A stretch of DNA of 64,000 bases from Dorea longicatena (lineage in GTDB: Bacteria; Bacillota; Clostridia; Lachnospirales; Lachnospiraceae). The notes beneath the pieces were generated by a model. It was not told the DNA's origin and ran no database searches. It saw nothing but the letters and a program-made list of their open reading frames with translations. This document shows, one piece after another, positions 24,898-34,364 of the stretch. The translations under genes were made by a program, and so were the position numbers. Where the stretch lies: NCBI RefSeq assembly GCF_024168045.1, contig NZ_CP100126.1:1505501-1569500 (forward strand), written 5' to 3'. Each line of letters opens with the position of its first letter. Position 1 is the first letter of the stretch.

Positions 24898-26187
24898 CTA
24901 ATTCTCTTCCGCATAGAACACATTCTTATCCAGTGCCTTGTTCTGGTGTGCAACAATCGTTGTACATACAGCATCACCTGTGATATTAACGGCAGTTCTT
25001 GTCATATCCAGGATACGGTCGATACCCATGATCAGACCAATTGCCTCAACCGGAAGTCCGACAGAATTGAATACCATTGTCAGTGTTACCAGACCTACAC
25101 TTGGCACACCGGCCGTACCGATGGATGCAAGTGTTGCAGTTCCGATTACAGTAATATAATCTGTCATACTTAAGTGGATTCCGAATGCCTGTGCGGCAAA
25201 TACAACGGCTACCCCCTGCATGATCGAAGTACCATCCATATTGATGGTCGCTCCAAGAGGAATGGTGAAAGATGATATCTTCTTAGATACACCCACCTTC
25301 TTGGTCAGGGTATCGATTGACAGCGGAATCGTTGCATTTGATGTTGCTGTTGAGAATGCGAAAGCCATAACCGGGAAGAACTTCTTGATAAATTTCAGAG
25401 GATTCAGTCCGGTAAATATCTTCAGTAAGATCTGGTATACACCGAAACACTGGATTGCCAGTGCGATCAATACACCGATCATATATTTTGCCAGCGGTAC
25501 AAATGCACTGAATCCGATGTTTGCAAATGTGCGGCTGATCAGGCAGAAGACACCAATTGGGGCAAGTGCCATGATCATCATCGTCATTTCCATCATGATA
25601 TCATTAAACTGGCTGAAGAAGTTCGCAACTGTCTCTGCACGTTCTCCTAATTTTGCAAGGATCACACCGATGATCAATGCAAATACGATGATCTGCAGCA
25701 TCTCTCCGCTTGCAAGAGAATTAATCGGGTTATCCGGGATAATATTTAACAACGTGTCTGTCAATGAAGTAGCCTTCATAGTTTCTACAGATGCTGCATT
25801 AGTCTTGATCGTGCTCATGTCCAGTCCCACACCCGGATTGATCAGGTTTCCGACAGACAATGCTACGGTAACCGCAAGTGCTGTTGTTGCCAGATAAAAG
25901 ATCAGTGTTCTTGCACCGACTGTACCAAGCTTCTTCGTATCCCCGATCGACATACTTCCGCACACAAGCGAACAGAATACCAGTGGTACAACCAACATCT
26001 TCATCAGTTTGATAAAGCCTTGTCCGACCACGTACAGTACACCTTCTACGATAATGTCGTCTTTGATATGTCCACTTGGAACCGCATAACATAAAATAAT
26101 TCCAAATACCGCTCCTGCAAGCAATGCAATAAAAATCTTCGTTGTAAGTCCTATTTTCTTCTTTTCCTTCTTCTGTGTCTCTCCCAT
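24898..26187 (-). CDS. Dicarboxylate/amino acid:cation symporter (DAACS, GltP-like)
   Basis: 429 residues from the ATG at 26187, where GGAGG stands 6 bases upstream; an ATG at 26208 would overlap the previous gene and lacks a site. Family signatures: the serine-rich re-entrant loop around FSTATSNATIPLSI, the NMDGTSIMQG motif (substrate and Na+ binding), and the last-domain GTAGVPSVGLVTLTMVF then MGIDRILDMTRTAVNITGD. Such carriers import glutamate, aspartate or C4-dicarboxylates with Na+ or H+. Follows directly after the RmlD-like gene. Ends at a bidirectional terminator. Confidence 0.92.
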   Translation of the reverse strand: MGETQKKEKKKIGLTTKIFIALLAGAVFGIILCYAVPSGHIKDDIIVEGVLYVVGQGFIKLMKMLVVPLVFCSLVCGSMSIGDTKKLGTVGARTLIFYLATTALAVTVALSVGNLINPGVGLDMSTIKTNAASVETMKATSLTDTLLNIIPDNPINSLASGEMLQIIVFALIIGVILAKLGERAETVANFFSQFNDIMMEMTMMIMALAPIGVFCLISRTFANIGFSAFVPLAKYMIGVLIALAIQCFGVYQILLKIFTGLNPLKFIKKFFPVMAFAFSTATSNATIPLSIDTLTKKVGVSKKISSFTIPLGATINMDGTSIMQGVAVVFAAQAFGIHLSMTDYITVIGTATLASIGTAGVPSVGLVTLTMVFNSVGLPVEAIGLIMGIDRILDMTRTAVNITGDAVCTTIVAHQNKALDKNVFYAEEN

Positions 26188-26188
26188 A

Positions 26189-27037
26189 TTAGTCCTCCAT
26201 CCTCTCATCCATATATTCTTTCAGTGAAGCTCTCCAGTCCGGCATCTCGTATACATTGATGATACGAAGGATAAAATTATCCAGGACCGCATATGCTGGT
26301 CTTGCAGAAGAAAGATCCGATTCGCTGGTCACTACCGGGCGCAGAGTGATCCTCTTTCCTGCAAGTTTCAAAACTTCCTGCGCAAATTCATAACGATTAC
26401 ATACACCCTGACAGGTTGCATGGTACGTTCCGTATTCATTCGTTTTGATCAGATAAAGAATAATACGTGCCAGGTCTTTTGCACTGGTCGGAGAACCAAA
26501 CTGATCTGATGCAATCAGAAGTTCATCCTTTGTATCTGCTGCATGAAGTACGCGGTTTACAAAATTATTACCATTTCCATACACCCAGTTACTGCGCAGG
26601 ATGAAATGCTTGTGTGTAAATTCCTTTACATAATTCTCCCCTGCTCTCTTGGAACGTCCGTAAACGGTCTTCGGATTTGTGTCATCGAACTCTGTATATG
26701 GGGTATGCCGGATTCCGTCAAATACATCATCCGTGGATATCTGTACCATCTTGGCCCCTGTCTTTCTTGCCACAATACTTAAATTTCTTGCTCCCAGCGC
26801 ATTCACACGGTATGCAAGCTCCGGTTCTTTTTCACAGAGATCTGTATCTGTGACTGCTGCACAGTTGATGATCACATCCGGGCGGTTGATCACTCCGAAA
26901 TTCAGCACCTCATCGGTGTCCGTAATGTCTAATTCTTCCTTATCTGTGTTAAACACTTCCATTTCTAATGGATCCAACACTTCATTGATGGCCGATCCGA
27001 TCTGTCCGGATGCACCAACAATCCATAATTTTAACAT
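26189..27037 (-). CDS. RmlD-like NAD(P)-dependent sugar-nucleotide reductase
   Basis: 282 residues from the ATG at 27037, which has GGAGGAAG upstream and begins the Rossmann strand; the frame continues 32 codons further without a site. Motifs: GASGQIGS (dinucleotide loop), NCAAVTDTD, STDDVFDG, YGRSKRAGE (catalytic Tyr-x3-Lys) and RSNWVYG. This is the dTDP-4-dehydrorhamnose reductase family. No other rhamnose genes are nearby, so the physiological substrate is uncertain. The end meets the start of the symporter gene, so the two form one transcript. Confidence 0.8.
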   Translation of the reverse strand: MLKLWIVGASGQIGSAINEVLDPLEMEVFNTDKEELDITDTDEVLNFGVINRPDVIINCAAVTDTDLCEKEPELAYRVNALGARNLSIVARKTGAKMVQISTDDVFDGIRHTPYTEFDDTNPKTVYGRSKRAGENYVKEFTHKHFILRSNWVYGNGNNFVNRVLHAADTKDELLIASDQFGSPTSAKDLARIILYLIKTNEYGTYHATCQGVCNRYEFAQEVLKLAGKRITLRPVVTSESDLSSARPAYAVLDNFILRIINVYEMPDWRASLKEYMDERMED

Positions 27038-27112
27038 ATCTGCTTCCTCCTCATCTGCCGGGACCGGCTGACGCCAGTCTCTCTGCTTTCCTTTTAATAT
27101 AGCTAGTATACA

Positions 27113-27148
27113 CAAAAAAACCGTCAGTTTCAATTCTTAACCAACGGT
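27113..27148 (-). terminator. Terminator after the small membrane-protein gene
   Basis: Stem 27120-27130 with 27139-27148 (one bulge, one G-U) followed by eight T on the minus strand. Confidence 0.75.
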
Positions 27149-27163
27149 CTCAAATCTACTCCT

Positions 27164-27463
27164 CTATGGTATTTTTTTCCACACATCGGTAATGTCAGCG
27201 TTTTTACTGACCTCCTGCACCACTTTTGTGCTGCTTATATGTAGAATATCTTTCCCTTCATTCTGCATAAATACAAACACCGCAAACAGAATCATACAAA
27301 TAAATGTACGAATTCCCAGGCTTCCCTGTTCTGCCTCTTCCTCACCATACAGTTCACTATAAGATGCCCTGTATCTAGGATGTATTGCCGGTATCCCGGA
27401 TTCCTGATAGCTGTAACGTGTCTGTTCCAGAAGTTCTCTTCTTCGCTTTTCCACTTCATTCAC
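27164..27463 (-). CDS. Small membrane protein of unknown function
   Basis: 99 residues. The first 45 are charged and Tyr-rich (RRRELLEQTRYSYQESGIPAIHPRYRASY). One membrane helix follows at about 52-66 (TFICMILFAVFVFMQ), then a short polar tail with IDTDVWKKIP-like ending (ADITDVWKKIP). The tail is likely extracytoplasmic. It follows the his operon in the same direction and ends at a strong terminator. I do not recognise a family with known function; similar proteins occur beside his genes in related Clostridia, but I cannot confirm this here. Confidence 0.65.
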   Translation of the reverse strand: MNEVEKRRRELLEQTRYSYQESGIPAIHPRYRASYSELYGEEEAEQGSLGIRTFICMILFAVFVFMQNEGKDILHISSTKVVQEVSKNADITDVWKKIP

Positions 27464-27562
27464 ATGCGCTCACCTCTGAAACAATATATGAGATATCTGT
27501 TTCACTCATGTGCAAAACTTACTGCATACAGGCTCTTTTTCATGTTTTCTAAGAGTTTCTGC

Positions 27563-28846
27563 TTAACGATCTGCCAATTCTTTTACGATGTCTTCCCATG
27601 TCAGACCTTTTTCTACCATCAGAACCATTGCATGATACAGGAAATCCGCGATCTCATATTTGACTTCTTCCGGATTCGGATTCTTTGCTGCGATCACAAC
27701 TTCCGTTGCTTCTTCTCCAATTTTTTTCAGGATCTTATCAATTCCCTTATCAAACAGATAATTCGTGTAAGACCCCTCCTTTGGATTCTCTTTACGGTCT
27801 GCGATCGTGTCATATACCGATTCAAAGATCCGAAGCGGATTCGTCTCATCATAGTCAATTCCTACAAGCGGCTGGAAGAAGCAGGTCGGATTACCGGTAT
27901 GGCATGCTGCTCCGATCTGATCTACTTTTGCAAGCAATGTATCTAGATCACAGTCAATCGTCAGGGATTTTACATACTGGAAATGACCGCTCGTCTCCCC
28001 CTTTACCCAGAGTTTCTGCCGGCTTCTGCTAAAATACGTCATCTTTCCTGTCTTGATCGTCTCATAGAAAGATTCCTCATTCATATATGCCAGCATCAGG
28101 ATCTCCTGTGTCTTATAATGCTGGACGATGACAGGAATCAGGCCCTGATCATTGGTCTTAAACTGTGAGAACTCCATCATACTCTCAAAAGATGTCATCT
28201 TAATTCCTTCTTCCGTACACTTATCTTTGAATGCCACACAATCAATATCTGTACGGCTTACATATCTTCCCGAAAGCCCCCGGACACCCGGGCATTTCAA
28301 AATTTTAAATAACTCTGACTCTTCTTCCGTATCCGTAATGATCACACACGGTACATCTGTTACATTCATAATGGAATTCAGATCCAGTCTGTGCATAAAG
28401 ACAATTTCACTGCTGTAATCCTGGATCAGATGCTGATGTTTGAACAATGCATCAAAATCATTCAATGATACCGCAAGCTTCTCTTTTCCGAATCTCTTTG
28501 CCGCATCCTCAATCAGTTTGACACTATCCGGCTTAGAGAAATTCAGCATTGCCCGTTTTGCACCTGTATACAGAATCTTCTTAATATCTTCCTGGCGTCT
28601 GATATTGCCGCCTGCGATCATCGGGATCCTGATCACACGATTGATCCGTTTCATCAATGTGATCGTTTCATCATGTTCTTCATCCGAATCTGAGAGATCA
28701 AGCACGATCAGTTCATCTGCACCGTGATCACTGTAATATTTTGCAAGTTCAATTACGTCTTTGGATACAACAGTCGGATCATCAATCCATCTGACCGCTT
28801 TCCCGTCTTTTATAAAAATGCAAGGTATTAATCTTTTATAACTCAT
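27563..28846 (-). CDS. hisIE: HisF-like / HisI / HisE triple-domain fusion
   Basis: 427 residues. Domain 1 (about 1-215) is a HisF-type barrel: [28 protein letters not shown] and GAKRAMLNF align with HisF. Domain 2 (about 225-330) is HisI, phosphoribosyl-AMP cyclohydrolase ([44 protein letters not shown]). Domain 3 (about 335-427) is HisE, phosphoribosyl-ATP pyrophosphatase ([19 protein letters not shown]). HisF's two catalytic aspartates are replaced: Asp11 by Phe (IPCIFIKDG) and Asp130 by Asn (AVSLND). Domain 1 therefore should not cyclise. Last his gene here; hisA, hisF, hisH and hisC are not in the window's operon. Confidence 0.88.
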   Translation of the reverse strand: MSYKRLIPCIFIKDGKAVRWIDDPTVVSKDVIELAKYYSDHGADELIVLDLSDSDEEHDETITLMKRINRVIRIPMIAGGNIRRQEDIKKILYTGAKRAMLNFSKPDSVKLIEDAAKRFGKEKLAVSLNDFDALFKHQHLIQDYSSEIVFMHRLDLNSIMNVTDVPCVIITDTEEESELFKILKCPGVRGLSGRYVSRTDIDCVAFKDKCTEEGIKMTSFESMMEFSQFKTNDQGLIPVIVQHYKTQEILMLAYMNEESFYETIKTGKMTYFSRSRQKLWVKGETSGHFQYVKSLTIDCDLDTLLAKVDQIGAACHTGNPTCFFQPLVGIDYDETNPLRIFESVYDTIADRKENPKEGSYTNYLFDKGIDKILKKIGEEATEVVIAAKNPNPEEVKYEIADFLYHAMVLMVEKGLTWEDIVKELADR

Positions 28847-28862
28847 GTCTGTCCGTCTCCTT

Positions 28863-29450
28863 TTAGAGGCTTCCCTTTGTGGTCCATGCCTCTTTTATCC
28901 TTGGCTCTTCCATTGTCGCCATATCAAGTGCTTTTCCGAACGCTTTAAACAGCGCCTCCGCCTTGTGATGATCGTTGATACCATCCAGAATCTTCAGGTG
29001 GATATTCATCATTGCGCTGTAAGAAACTGCGTAAAAGAATTCCCTTACCATCTCAGTATCCATCTCACCCATCTTATCTGACACAAACTCTGCATTATAA
29101 TTCAGATATGGTCTTCCGGAGAGATCCACCGCACAAAGTGCGAGTGTCTCATCCATTGGAAGCATAAAGTGGCCATAACGTTTGATTCCGGCTTTATCTC
29201 CTATTGCTTCCAGAATAGCCTGTCCAAGTACGATTCCCGTATCTTCGATGGTATGATGACTGTCCACTTCCAGATCCCCTTTCGCATGTACCGTCAGATC
29301 GAACAATCCGTGTCTTGCAAATCCATTCAACATATGATCAAAAAAACCGATTCCTGTATCAATCTCCGTCTTTCCGGTTCCATCCAGGTTCAGAGTTACC
29401 GTAATATCCGTCTCCTTTGTCGTTCTTGTCCTGGTGACTGTTCTGTTCAT
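28863..29450 (-). CDS. hisB: Imidazoleglycerol-phosphate dehydratase
   Basis: 195 residues, the usual length of monofunctional HisB. Manganese-binding motifs are present: [11 protein letters not shown] (His near 34), DSHHTIED, and the second pair in [19 protein letters not shown]. It dehydrates imidazole glycerol phosphate to imidazole acetol phosphate in histidine synthesis. Lies 32 bases after hisD and 16 before the HisIE fusion. Confidence 0.95.
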   Translation of the reverse strand: MNRTVTRTRTTKETDITVTLNLDGTGKTEIDTGIGFFDHMLNGFARHGLFDLTVHAKGDLEVDSHHTIEDTGIVLGQAILEAIGDKAGIKRYGHFMLPMDETLALCAVDLSGRPYLNYNAEFVSDKMGEMDTEMVREFFYAVSYSAMMNIHLKILDGINDHHKAEALFKAFGKALDMATMEEPRIKEAWTTKGSL

Positions 29451-29482
29451 AGCTCCTCGCCTCCTTATTTTTCTGCTGTCTT

Positions 29483-30796
29483 CTACTCTTCGCCCTCAAA
29501 ACGGACTTTGATAGAATTGGCATGTGCCGTCAGCTGCTCTGCCTCGGCAAATGCTTCAATATCTTTATGTATATCGCGTAATGCTTCTTCCGAATATCCG
29601 ATGATACTTGATTTTTTAATGAAATCATCCACAGAAAGCGGTGAGAAAAATTTTGCTGTACCATTGGTTGGAAGAACATGGTTCGGTCCTGCAAAATAAT
29701 CTCCCAGTGGTTCACTTGCGTATTCCCCGATAAAGATGGCACCGGCATTCCTTACTTTTGTCATCACATCATATGGATTCTTTGTCTGGATCTCCAGATG
29801 TTCGGATGCAATCTCATTTGCAATATCAATCACATCATCCATCGTATCTGCGACCAGGATATAACCGTAGTTGTCCAGTGATTTCCGGATGATCTCACTT
29901 CTGGAAAGTTCTTTTAAGAAGCCATCCACTTCATCCGATACTTTCCGGGCAAGTTCTTCAGATGTTGTGACCAGAATTGCAGATGCAAGTTCATCATGCT
30001 CTGCCTGTGAAAGAAGATCTGCTGCCACAAATCTTGGATTTGCCGTCTCATCTGCAATAACAAGAATCTCGCTTGGTCCGGCAATTGCATCAATGCTTAC
30101 ATAACCATAAACTGCTTTTTTCGCCAGAGCAACATATATATTTCCAGGTCCTACGATCTTGTCGACTTTTGGAATGCTCTCTGTTCCGTATGCCAGAGCA
30201 GCAATAGCCTGCGCCCCGCCGACTTTATAGATGACATCCGCGCCGGCTTCATGTGCTGCAACCAGCGTGTTTGGTGTCACTTTTCCATCTTTTCCGGGCG
30301 GTGTGACCATCACGATCTCATCAACTCCGGCTACCTTTGCAGGTACAATGTTCATCAATACAGAAGATGGATATACCGCTTTCCCGCCCGGCACATATAC
30401 ACCGACTCTGTGAAGTGGTGTGACTTTCTGTCCCAGGATTGTTCCGTCCGGTTTGCTGTCGAACCAGCTGTACTGTCTCTGTTTTTCATGATACGTACGG
30501 ATGTTCAGAAGAGCTTTGCGGATGATCTCCACCAGTTTTGGATCTACTTCTTTATATGCCTCTTCGATCTCCTCTTCTGTAACCTTAATATTGTCTGCAG
30601 TGATATCTGCATGATCAAATTTCTTCGTATATGCAAATACTGCCTGATCCTTTTCTTCTTTTACATGAGCGAGGATTTCCTGAACTCCCTGTTCATACTG
30701 ACCGTAATTATTCGGGCTTCTCTTCAGAAGATCCTCCAGTAAGTTCTCTTTTGCATCTTTTGTCAAACGCTGTATTCTCATAGCCTTAACCGCCAT
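29483..30796 (-). CDS. hisD: Histidinol dehydrogenase
   Basis: 437 residues. Clear HisD blocks: YVPGGKAVYPSSVLMNIVPAKVAGV, GGAQAIAALAYGTESIPKVDKIVGPGN, IDAIAGPSEILVIAD, LLSQAEHDELASAIL (zinc ligands Gln/His), and EHLEIQTKNP, GPNHVLPTNGTAKF. Catalyses the last two oxidations from histidinol to histidine with NAD. Fully sized, no defects. Between hisG and hisB in the operon. Confidence 0.96.
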   Translation of the reverse strand: MAVKAMRIQRLTKDAKENLLEDLLKRSPNNYGQYEQGVQEILAHVKEEKDQAVFAYTKKFDHADITADNIKVTEEEIEEAYKEVDPKLVEIIRKALLNIRTYHEKQRQYSWFDSKPDGTILGQKVTPLHRVGVYVPGGKAVYPSSVLMNIVPAKVAGVDEIVMVTPPGKDGKVTPNTLVAAHEAGADVIYKVGGAQAIAALAYGTESIPKVDKIVGPGNIYVALAKKAVYGYVSIDAIAGPSEILVIADETANPRFVAADLLSQAEHDELASAILVTTSEELARKVSDEVDGFLKELSRSEIIRKSLDNYGYILVADTMDDVIDIANEIASEHLEIQTKNPYDVMTKVRNAGAIFIGEYASEPLGDYFAGPNHVLPTNGTAKFFSPLSVDDFIKKSSIIGYSEEALRDIHKDIEAFAEAEQLTAHANSIKVRFEGEE

Positions 30797-30830
30797 CCTC
30801 TCATTTTATTTTCTTTCTGTCTGTACAGTA

Positions 30831-31466
30831 TTATACCTGCTCCCGCAGTCTTGTCAGCAGGTCTTTGATCCTTGCGCTTTCCATACGCATACTGACCGGG
30901 TTCACGATCATCCTAGCAGACAACGGACATACTTCCTCCAACACTTCCAGACCATTTTCACGGAGAGTCGACCCTGTCTCTACAATATCCACGATCACTT
31001 CGGACAGTCCGACGATCGGTGCAAGTTCAATGGAACCATTTAACTTAATGATCTCTACAGTCTGATGCTTCGTGTTATAGAAATAATCTTTTGCAATATT
31101 CGGATATTTTGTTGCTACCCGGATCAGTTCATGATGCTGCAGAAGTGGTGCGGCATCTTTGTATCCGCATACACACATCTTACATTTTCCATATCCAAGA
31201 TCCAGTACTTCATGTACCTTACGTCCTTCTTCCAGGATTGTATCTTTTCCAACGACTCCGATATCCGCTGCGCCATATTCTACATATGTCGGAACATCCG
31301 GTCCTTTTGCAAGAAAGAAACGGAGTTTCAATTCTTCATTGGTGAAAATCAGCTTCCTGGAATCTTTATCTTTCATCTCTTCGCAGGTAATCCCGATTTT
31401 CTCAAATAATTCTAATGTCTGTTTTGCCAGACGTCCTTTCCCCAGGGCAAATGTCAGGTATCTCAT
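30831..31466 (-). CDS. hisG: ATP phosphoribosyltransferase, short catalytic form
   Basis: 211 residues, the short HisG lacking the regulatory domain, which works only with HisZ; hisZ is the next gene upstream (5 bases away). Motifs: FALGKGRLAKQTLELFEKIGI, AKGPDVPTYVEYGAADIGVVGKDTILE, and the PRPP loop IVDIVETGSTLRENGL. First committed step of histidine synthesis. Confidence 0.95.
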   Translation of the reverse strand: MRYLTFALGKGRLAKQTLELFEKIGITCEEMKDKDSRKLIFTNEELKLRFFLAKGPDVPTYVEYGAADIGVVGKDTILEEGRKVHEVLDLGYGKCKMCVCGYKDAAPLLQHHELIRVATKYPNIAKDYFYNTKHQTVEIIKLNGSIELAPIVGLSEVIVDIVETGSTLRENGLEVLEEVCPLSARMIVNPVSMRMESARIKDLLTRLREQV

Positions 31467-31471
31467 AATGT

Positions 31472-32725
31472 CTAACTCCTATCTGTACTATTCACGATCT
31501 TCTGCTCTCCGGTAACGAGATTGACCATCGTTACTTCTCCGGTCTCCTCGATATATACCAGACTTCCGGCATAATAATCATTTCCGTAACGGATATAATC
31601 TTCCAATCCACTGTTTTCATCCTTCTTCAGAAGTTCTGCATTCTTGGCTTTTCTACGGAAATCCTTCGCAAGGCGGATTGCTTCAAGCTGTCTTCCTTCC
31701 GCATATATGATGATCGTATTCTTTCTTGGATATACGATGCGGATCTTCTGACGGGTCAGTGCACTCACCAGTTCATCAATTACAATCGCAAAACCGATAG
31801 ATGGTGATTTCTTACCGAACTTTTCGATCAGATGGTCATAACGTCCGCCCTTTACAACTGCATCCCCGGTTCCGTAAGTATAACCACGGAACACGATTCC
31901 TGTATAGTATCCATAGGTTCCTGTCATGCTCAGGTCAAAGGTGACAAATTTTTCCACTCCGTAATAGCGCAGGATGTGGTATATCTTCTCCAGACGTCTG
32001 ATTGCCATCACACCTTTGGAATTCGGCGCAAGGTTTTCCGCTTTTTCCAGGATATCAATTCCTCCGATCAGTTCATTCAATGCTGAAAATGCTTCTTTGG
32101 AGCTTCTCTTTGCCTGAATACTGTCCAGAAATTCTTCTACACCGAAGTAATTGCGGTTACCGATCAGTTCTCTTACTCTTTCTTCCGCCTCTTCATCCAG
32201 ACTTGCGTCTTCGATCAGACTCTGGAAGAAATCAACATTACCAACACAGAGCTGGAATTCTTTCAGCCCGATCGTCAACATAGATTCAATCACCAGGGCA
32301 AGCATCTCTGCATCTGCCTCTACCGAATCATCCCCGACAAATTCTGCTCCCATCTGCGTCGTCTCTCTTAAGCGTCCCTGATAACTGGAATGGTTCACAA
32401 ATGTATTCCCTGTATAGCACAGACGGATAGGAAGATTCTCATCTTTAAACAACGTTGCCGATGCTCTTGCGATCGACGGTGTGATATCGGGTCTTAAGAC
32501 AAGTGTATTGCCATCTTTGTCAAAAAATTTATACAGATCGTTGGCCGGTGTCGTTCCAATCTCCTCGCGGAACACATCAAAATATTCAATCGTCGGAGTC
32601 TGGATATCATGATATCCATATAAATGAAATACTTTTTTCAATCTGCTTTCCAACGCAAGTTTTTTTCCGCATTCTACGTTGTATATATCCCGTACTCCTT
32701 CCGGAGTGTGTAATTTTTTCTTCAT
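31472..32725 (-). CDS. hisZ: HisZ, regulatory subunit of ATP phosphoribosyltransferase
   Basis: 417 residues, similar to the catalytic core of histidyl-tRNA synthetase: TPEGVRDIYNVECGKK, VLRPDITPSIARASATLF, YQGRLRETTQMGAEFVG, and the YTYGTGDAVVKGGRYDHLIEKFGKKSPSIGFAIVIDELV block. It lacks the anticodon-binding domain of a true HisRS. It activates and confers feedback control on the short HisG. First gene of the his operon; the upstream leader carries a promoter and an operator-like palindrome. GGAGG precedes the ATG. Confidence 0.93.
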   Translation of the reverse strand: MKKKLHTPEGVRDIYNVECGKKLALESRLKKVFHLYGYHDIQTPTIEYFDVFREEIGTTPANDLYKFFDKDGNTLVLRPDITPSIARASATLFKDENLPIRLCYTGNTFVNHSSYQGRLRETTQMGAEFVGDDSVEADAEMLALVIESMLTIGLKEFQLCVGNVDFFQSLIEDASLDEEAEERVRELIGNRNYFGVEEFLDSIQAKRSSKEAFSALNELIGGIDILEKAENLAPNSKGVMAIRRLEKIYHILRYYGVEKFVTFDLSMTGTYGYYTGIVFRGYTYGTGDAVVKGGRYDHLIEKFGKKSPSIGFAIVIDELVSALTRQKIRIVYPRKNTIIIYAEGRQLEAIRLAKDFRRKAKNAELLKKDENSGLEDYIRYGNDYYAGSLVYIEETGEVTMVNLVTGEQKIVNSTDRS

Positions 32726-32755
32726 ATGTCCTCCAGGTAGTAATATTTTTCTTCC

Positions 32756-32771
32756 AGCACTTTAGTGTGCT
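32756..32771 (-). promoter_or_regulatory. Operator-like inverted repeat in the his leader
   Basis: AGCAC (32756-32760), 6 bases, GTGCT (32767-32771), about 17-32 bases downstream of the predicted start of transcription. A repressor bound here could block the his promoter. The flanking GGTAG and CTACC could also pair and bring the ribosome site into a hairpin. Confidence 0.4.
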
Positions 32772-32785
32772 ACCATGTTAAAAAA

Positions 32786-33358
32786 TCACTTTGCATTATA
32801 CGCAGTTTCATCCGTTTTGTCAAGTTCATCACGAAGTTCCAGATCGAGATTCAAGGCATCCAGGTATGGAACATAACATCCATGGAAGAATTTCATAAAA
32901 AACCGTTCGTCCAGTTCCTCAAAACGGAAGCTTTTTCTTCCTCCGTTCTGTGCACGCATCCAGAACCTGTACAGTTCCTCAAAACGCATATAATATAAGA
33001 TATTTTTAGATGAATAATAAATCAGGACAAATGCAACCCCCTGCTGCTTTTCAAAATTCTTCATAAATTCCACCTGATGTTCATGAATATTCTGAAGCGG
33101 AAATGTCTCTGCCACACATTCCTTCGCATCAAAACACACCGGAATCCCCTGCACTGCACCGATATAATCGATCGTACTGCGCTGATCAAAATAAGCCAGC
33201 GTGATCTGTCTGTGTTCTTTATCCATACGTACCGGCGTGATCGGGGTCGGGATCTTCTGCATAAGTGCCAGATTCTTTTCCAGATACCACTCATTGGTAC
33301 GATTCACCATATCTTCTAATGTAGAACCTCTAAGGCCTCTTGAGTTCCATGTTCCCAT
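32786..33358 (-). CDS. recU: Holliday junction resolvase RecU
   Basis: 190 residues, typical length. Nuclease core: NSRGLRGSTLEDMVNRTNEWYLEK at the start, FDQRSTIDYIGAVQGIPVCFDAKECVAETF (the Asp, Asp, Glu and Lys of the PD-(D/E)XK site), HEHQVEFMKNFEKQQGVAFVLIYY, and a FHGCYVPYLDAL tail. It resolves Holliday junctions in recombinational repair. It starts 43 bases inside the end of the pseudouridine synthase gene in another frame. Its last codons contain the his promoter. Confidence 0.93.
   Translation of the reverse strand: MGTWNSRGLRGSTLEDMVNRTNEWYLEKNLALMQKIPTPITPVRMDKEHRQITLAYFDQRSTIDYIGAVQGIPVCFDAKECVAETFPLQNIHEHQVEFMKNFEKQQGVAFVLIYYSSKNILYYMRFEELYRFWMRAQNGGRKSFRFEELDERFFMKFFHGCYVPYLDALNLDLELRDELDKTDETAYNAK
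32795..32823 (-). promoter_or_regulatory. Perfect consensus promoter of the his operon inside the end of recU
   Basis: TTGACA (32818-32823), 17 bases, TATAAT (32795-32800) on the minus strand. The boxes are codons of recU (Leu-Asp-Lys and Tyr-Asn-Ala). Confidence 0.75.
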
Positions 33359-34338
33359 GCCGTCTCCTTTATCAGTTTCCAGAATGTCTCCGGAACTTTT
33401 GCGTAAAATGTCTTTTCAGAAAGATTCTCCAGTTCTTTTTTCATACCGGGCATTGTAAGCTGATAGGCATGCAATACCTGGTCTTTGATCTTCCATTCTT
33501 TTTTATAACGGTCATTCCATTTCTTAGAACCGTATTTATAATCTCCGAGAAGCGGATGTCCGGTGCCTGCCAGATGTGCACGAATCTGATGGGTACGTCC
33601 AGTGATCAGATGTACTTTCAGAAGCGTCATCTCCTGATTCCATGCGATCGGAAGATATTCCGTCTCGATCGGCAGGCCATTCGCCTCTTTTGAAGAAGTT
33701 CCATTTGAAAAACTGACGCGGTTCGTCTTCTCATCTTTCACAAGATATCCACTGATATGTGCCGGTTCCGTGATCCTGCCTTTTACGATACAGAGATAAT
33801 ACTTTTTCAGCGTACGTTCTTTGAATAATTCTCCCATTTGCTGCAGGCCTGCAAGACTCTTTCCCGCAACGATCAACCCGCTGGTATTCCGGTCAAGACG
33901 GTTGCAGATGGACGGGCGGAAAGTCTGAAGATTCTCCTTTGTTAGCTGTCCGGATTCCAAAAGATATGCTGTCACATTCTCTACCACTGATACATCTGTC
34001 TCCTTCGCTTTCTGCGACAACATCCCCGACGGCTTGTTAATAAATATCACATTCTGATCTTCATAGATCACATCCAACTTTACCGTATTCTTTATGTTTT
34101 CTTCTACTGTCTTTCCCGCCGCCTGGAATTTGGCAATTGTATCATCCGCCAGGAACAGTTTCACACTGTCTCCCTTTCTCAGATGTTCATTTCCGGTCGC
34201 TTTCTTTCCGTTCAGCACAATATTCTTTTTACGCAGCATTTTATAAATAAAGCTTCCCGGCGCTTCGCTCAAATATTTGCGCAGCAGCTTATCCAGGCGC
34301 TGTCCCGCCTCATTGTCATGAATGATCAGTTCTTTCAT
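33316..34338 (-). CDS. RluA-family 23S rRNA/tRNA pseudouridine synthase
   Basis: 340 residues. N-terminal S4 RNA-binding domain (GQRLDKLLRKYL...NIVLNGKKATGNEHLRKGDSVKLF, about 10-70). Catalytic domain follows with VIFINKPSGMLSQ and the catalytic aspartate in CNRLDRNTSGLIV, then the KYYLCIVKG and LLKVHLITGRTHQIRAHLA blocks. It isomerises uridines in rRNA (RluC/RluD group). Exact target position cannot be told. It overlaps recU by 43 bases. Confidence 0.9.
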   Translation of the reverse strand: MKELIIHDNEAGQRLDKLLRKYLSEAPGSFIYKMLRKKNIVLNGKKATGNEHLRKGDSVKLFLADDTIAKFQAAGKTVEENIKNTVKLDVIYEDQNVIFINKPSGMLSQKAKETDVSVVENVTAYLLESGQLTKENLQTFRPSICNRLDRNTSGLIVAGKSLAGLQQMGELFKERTLKKYYLCIVKGRITEPAHISGYLVKDEKTNRVSFSNGTSSKEANGLPIETEYLPIAWNQEMTLLKVHLITGRTHQIRAHLAGTGHPLLGDYKYGSKKWNDRYKKEWKIKDQVLHAYQLTMPGMKKELENLSEKTFYAKVPETFWKLIKETAWEHGTQEALEVLH

Positions 34339-34364
34339 ATACTCTTCTAACTCCCGCTAATCTT

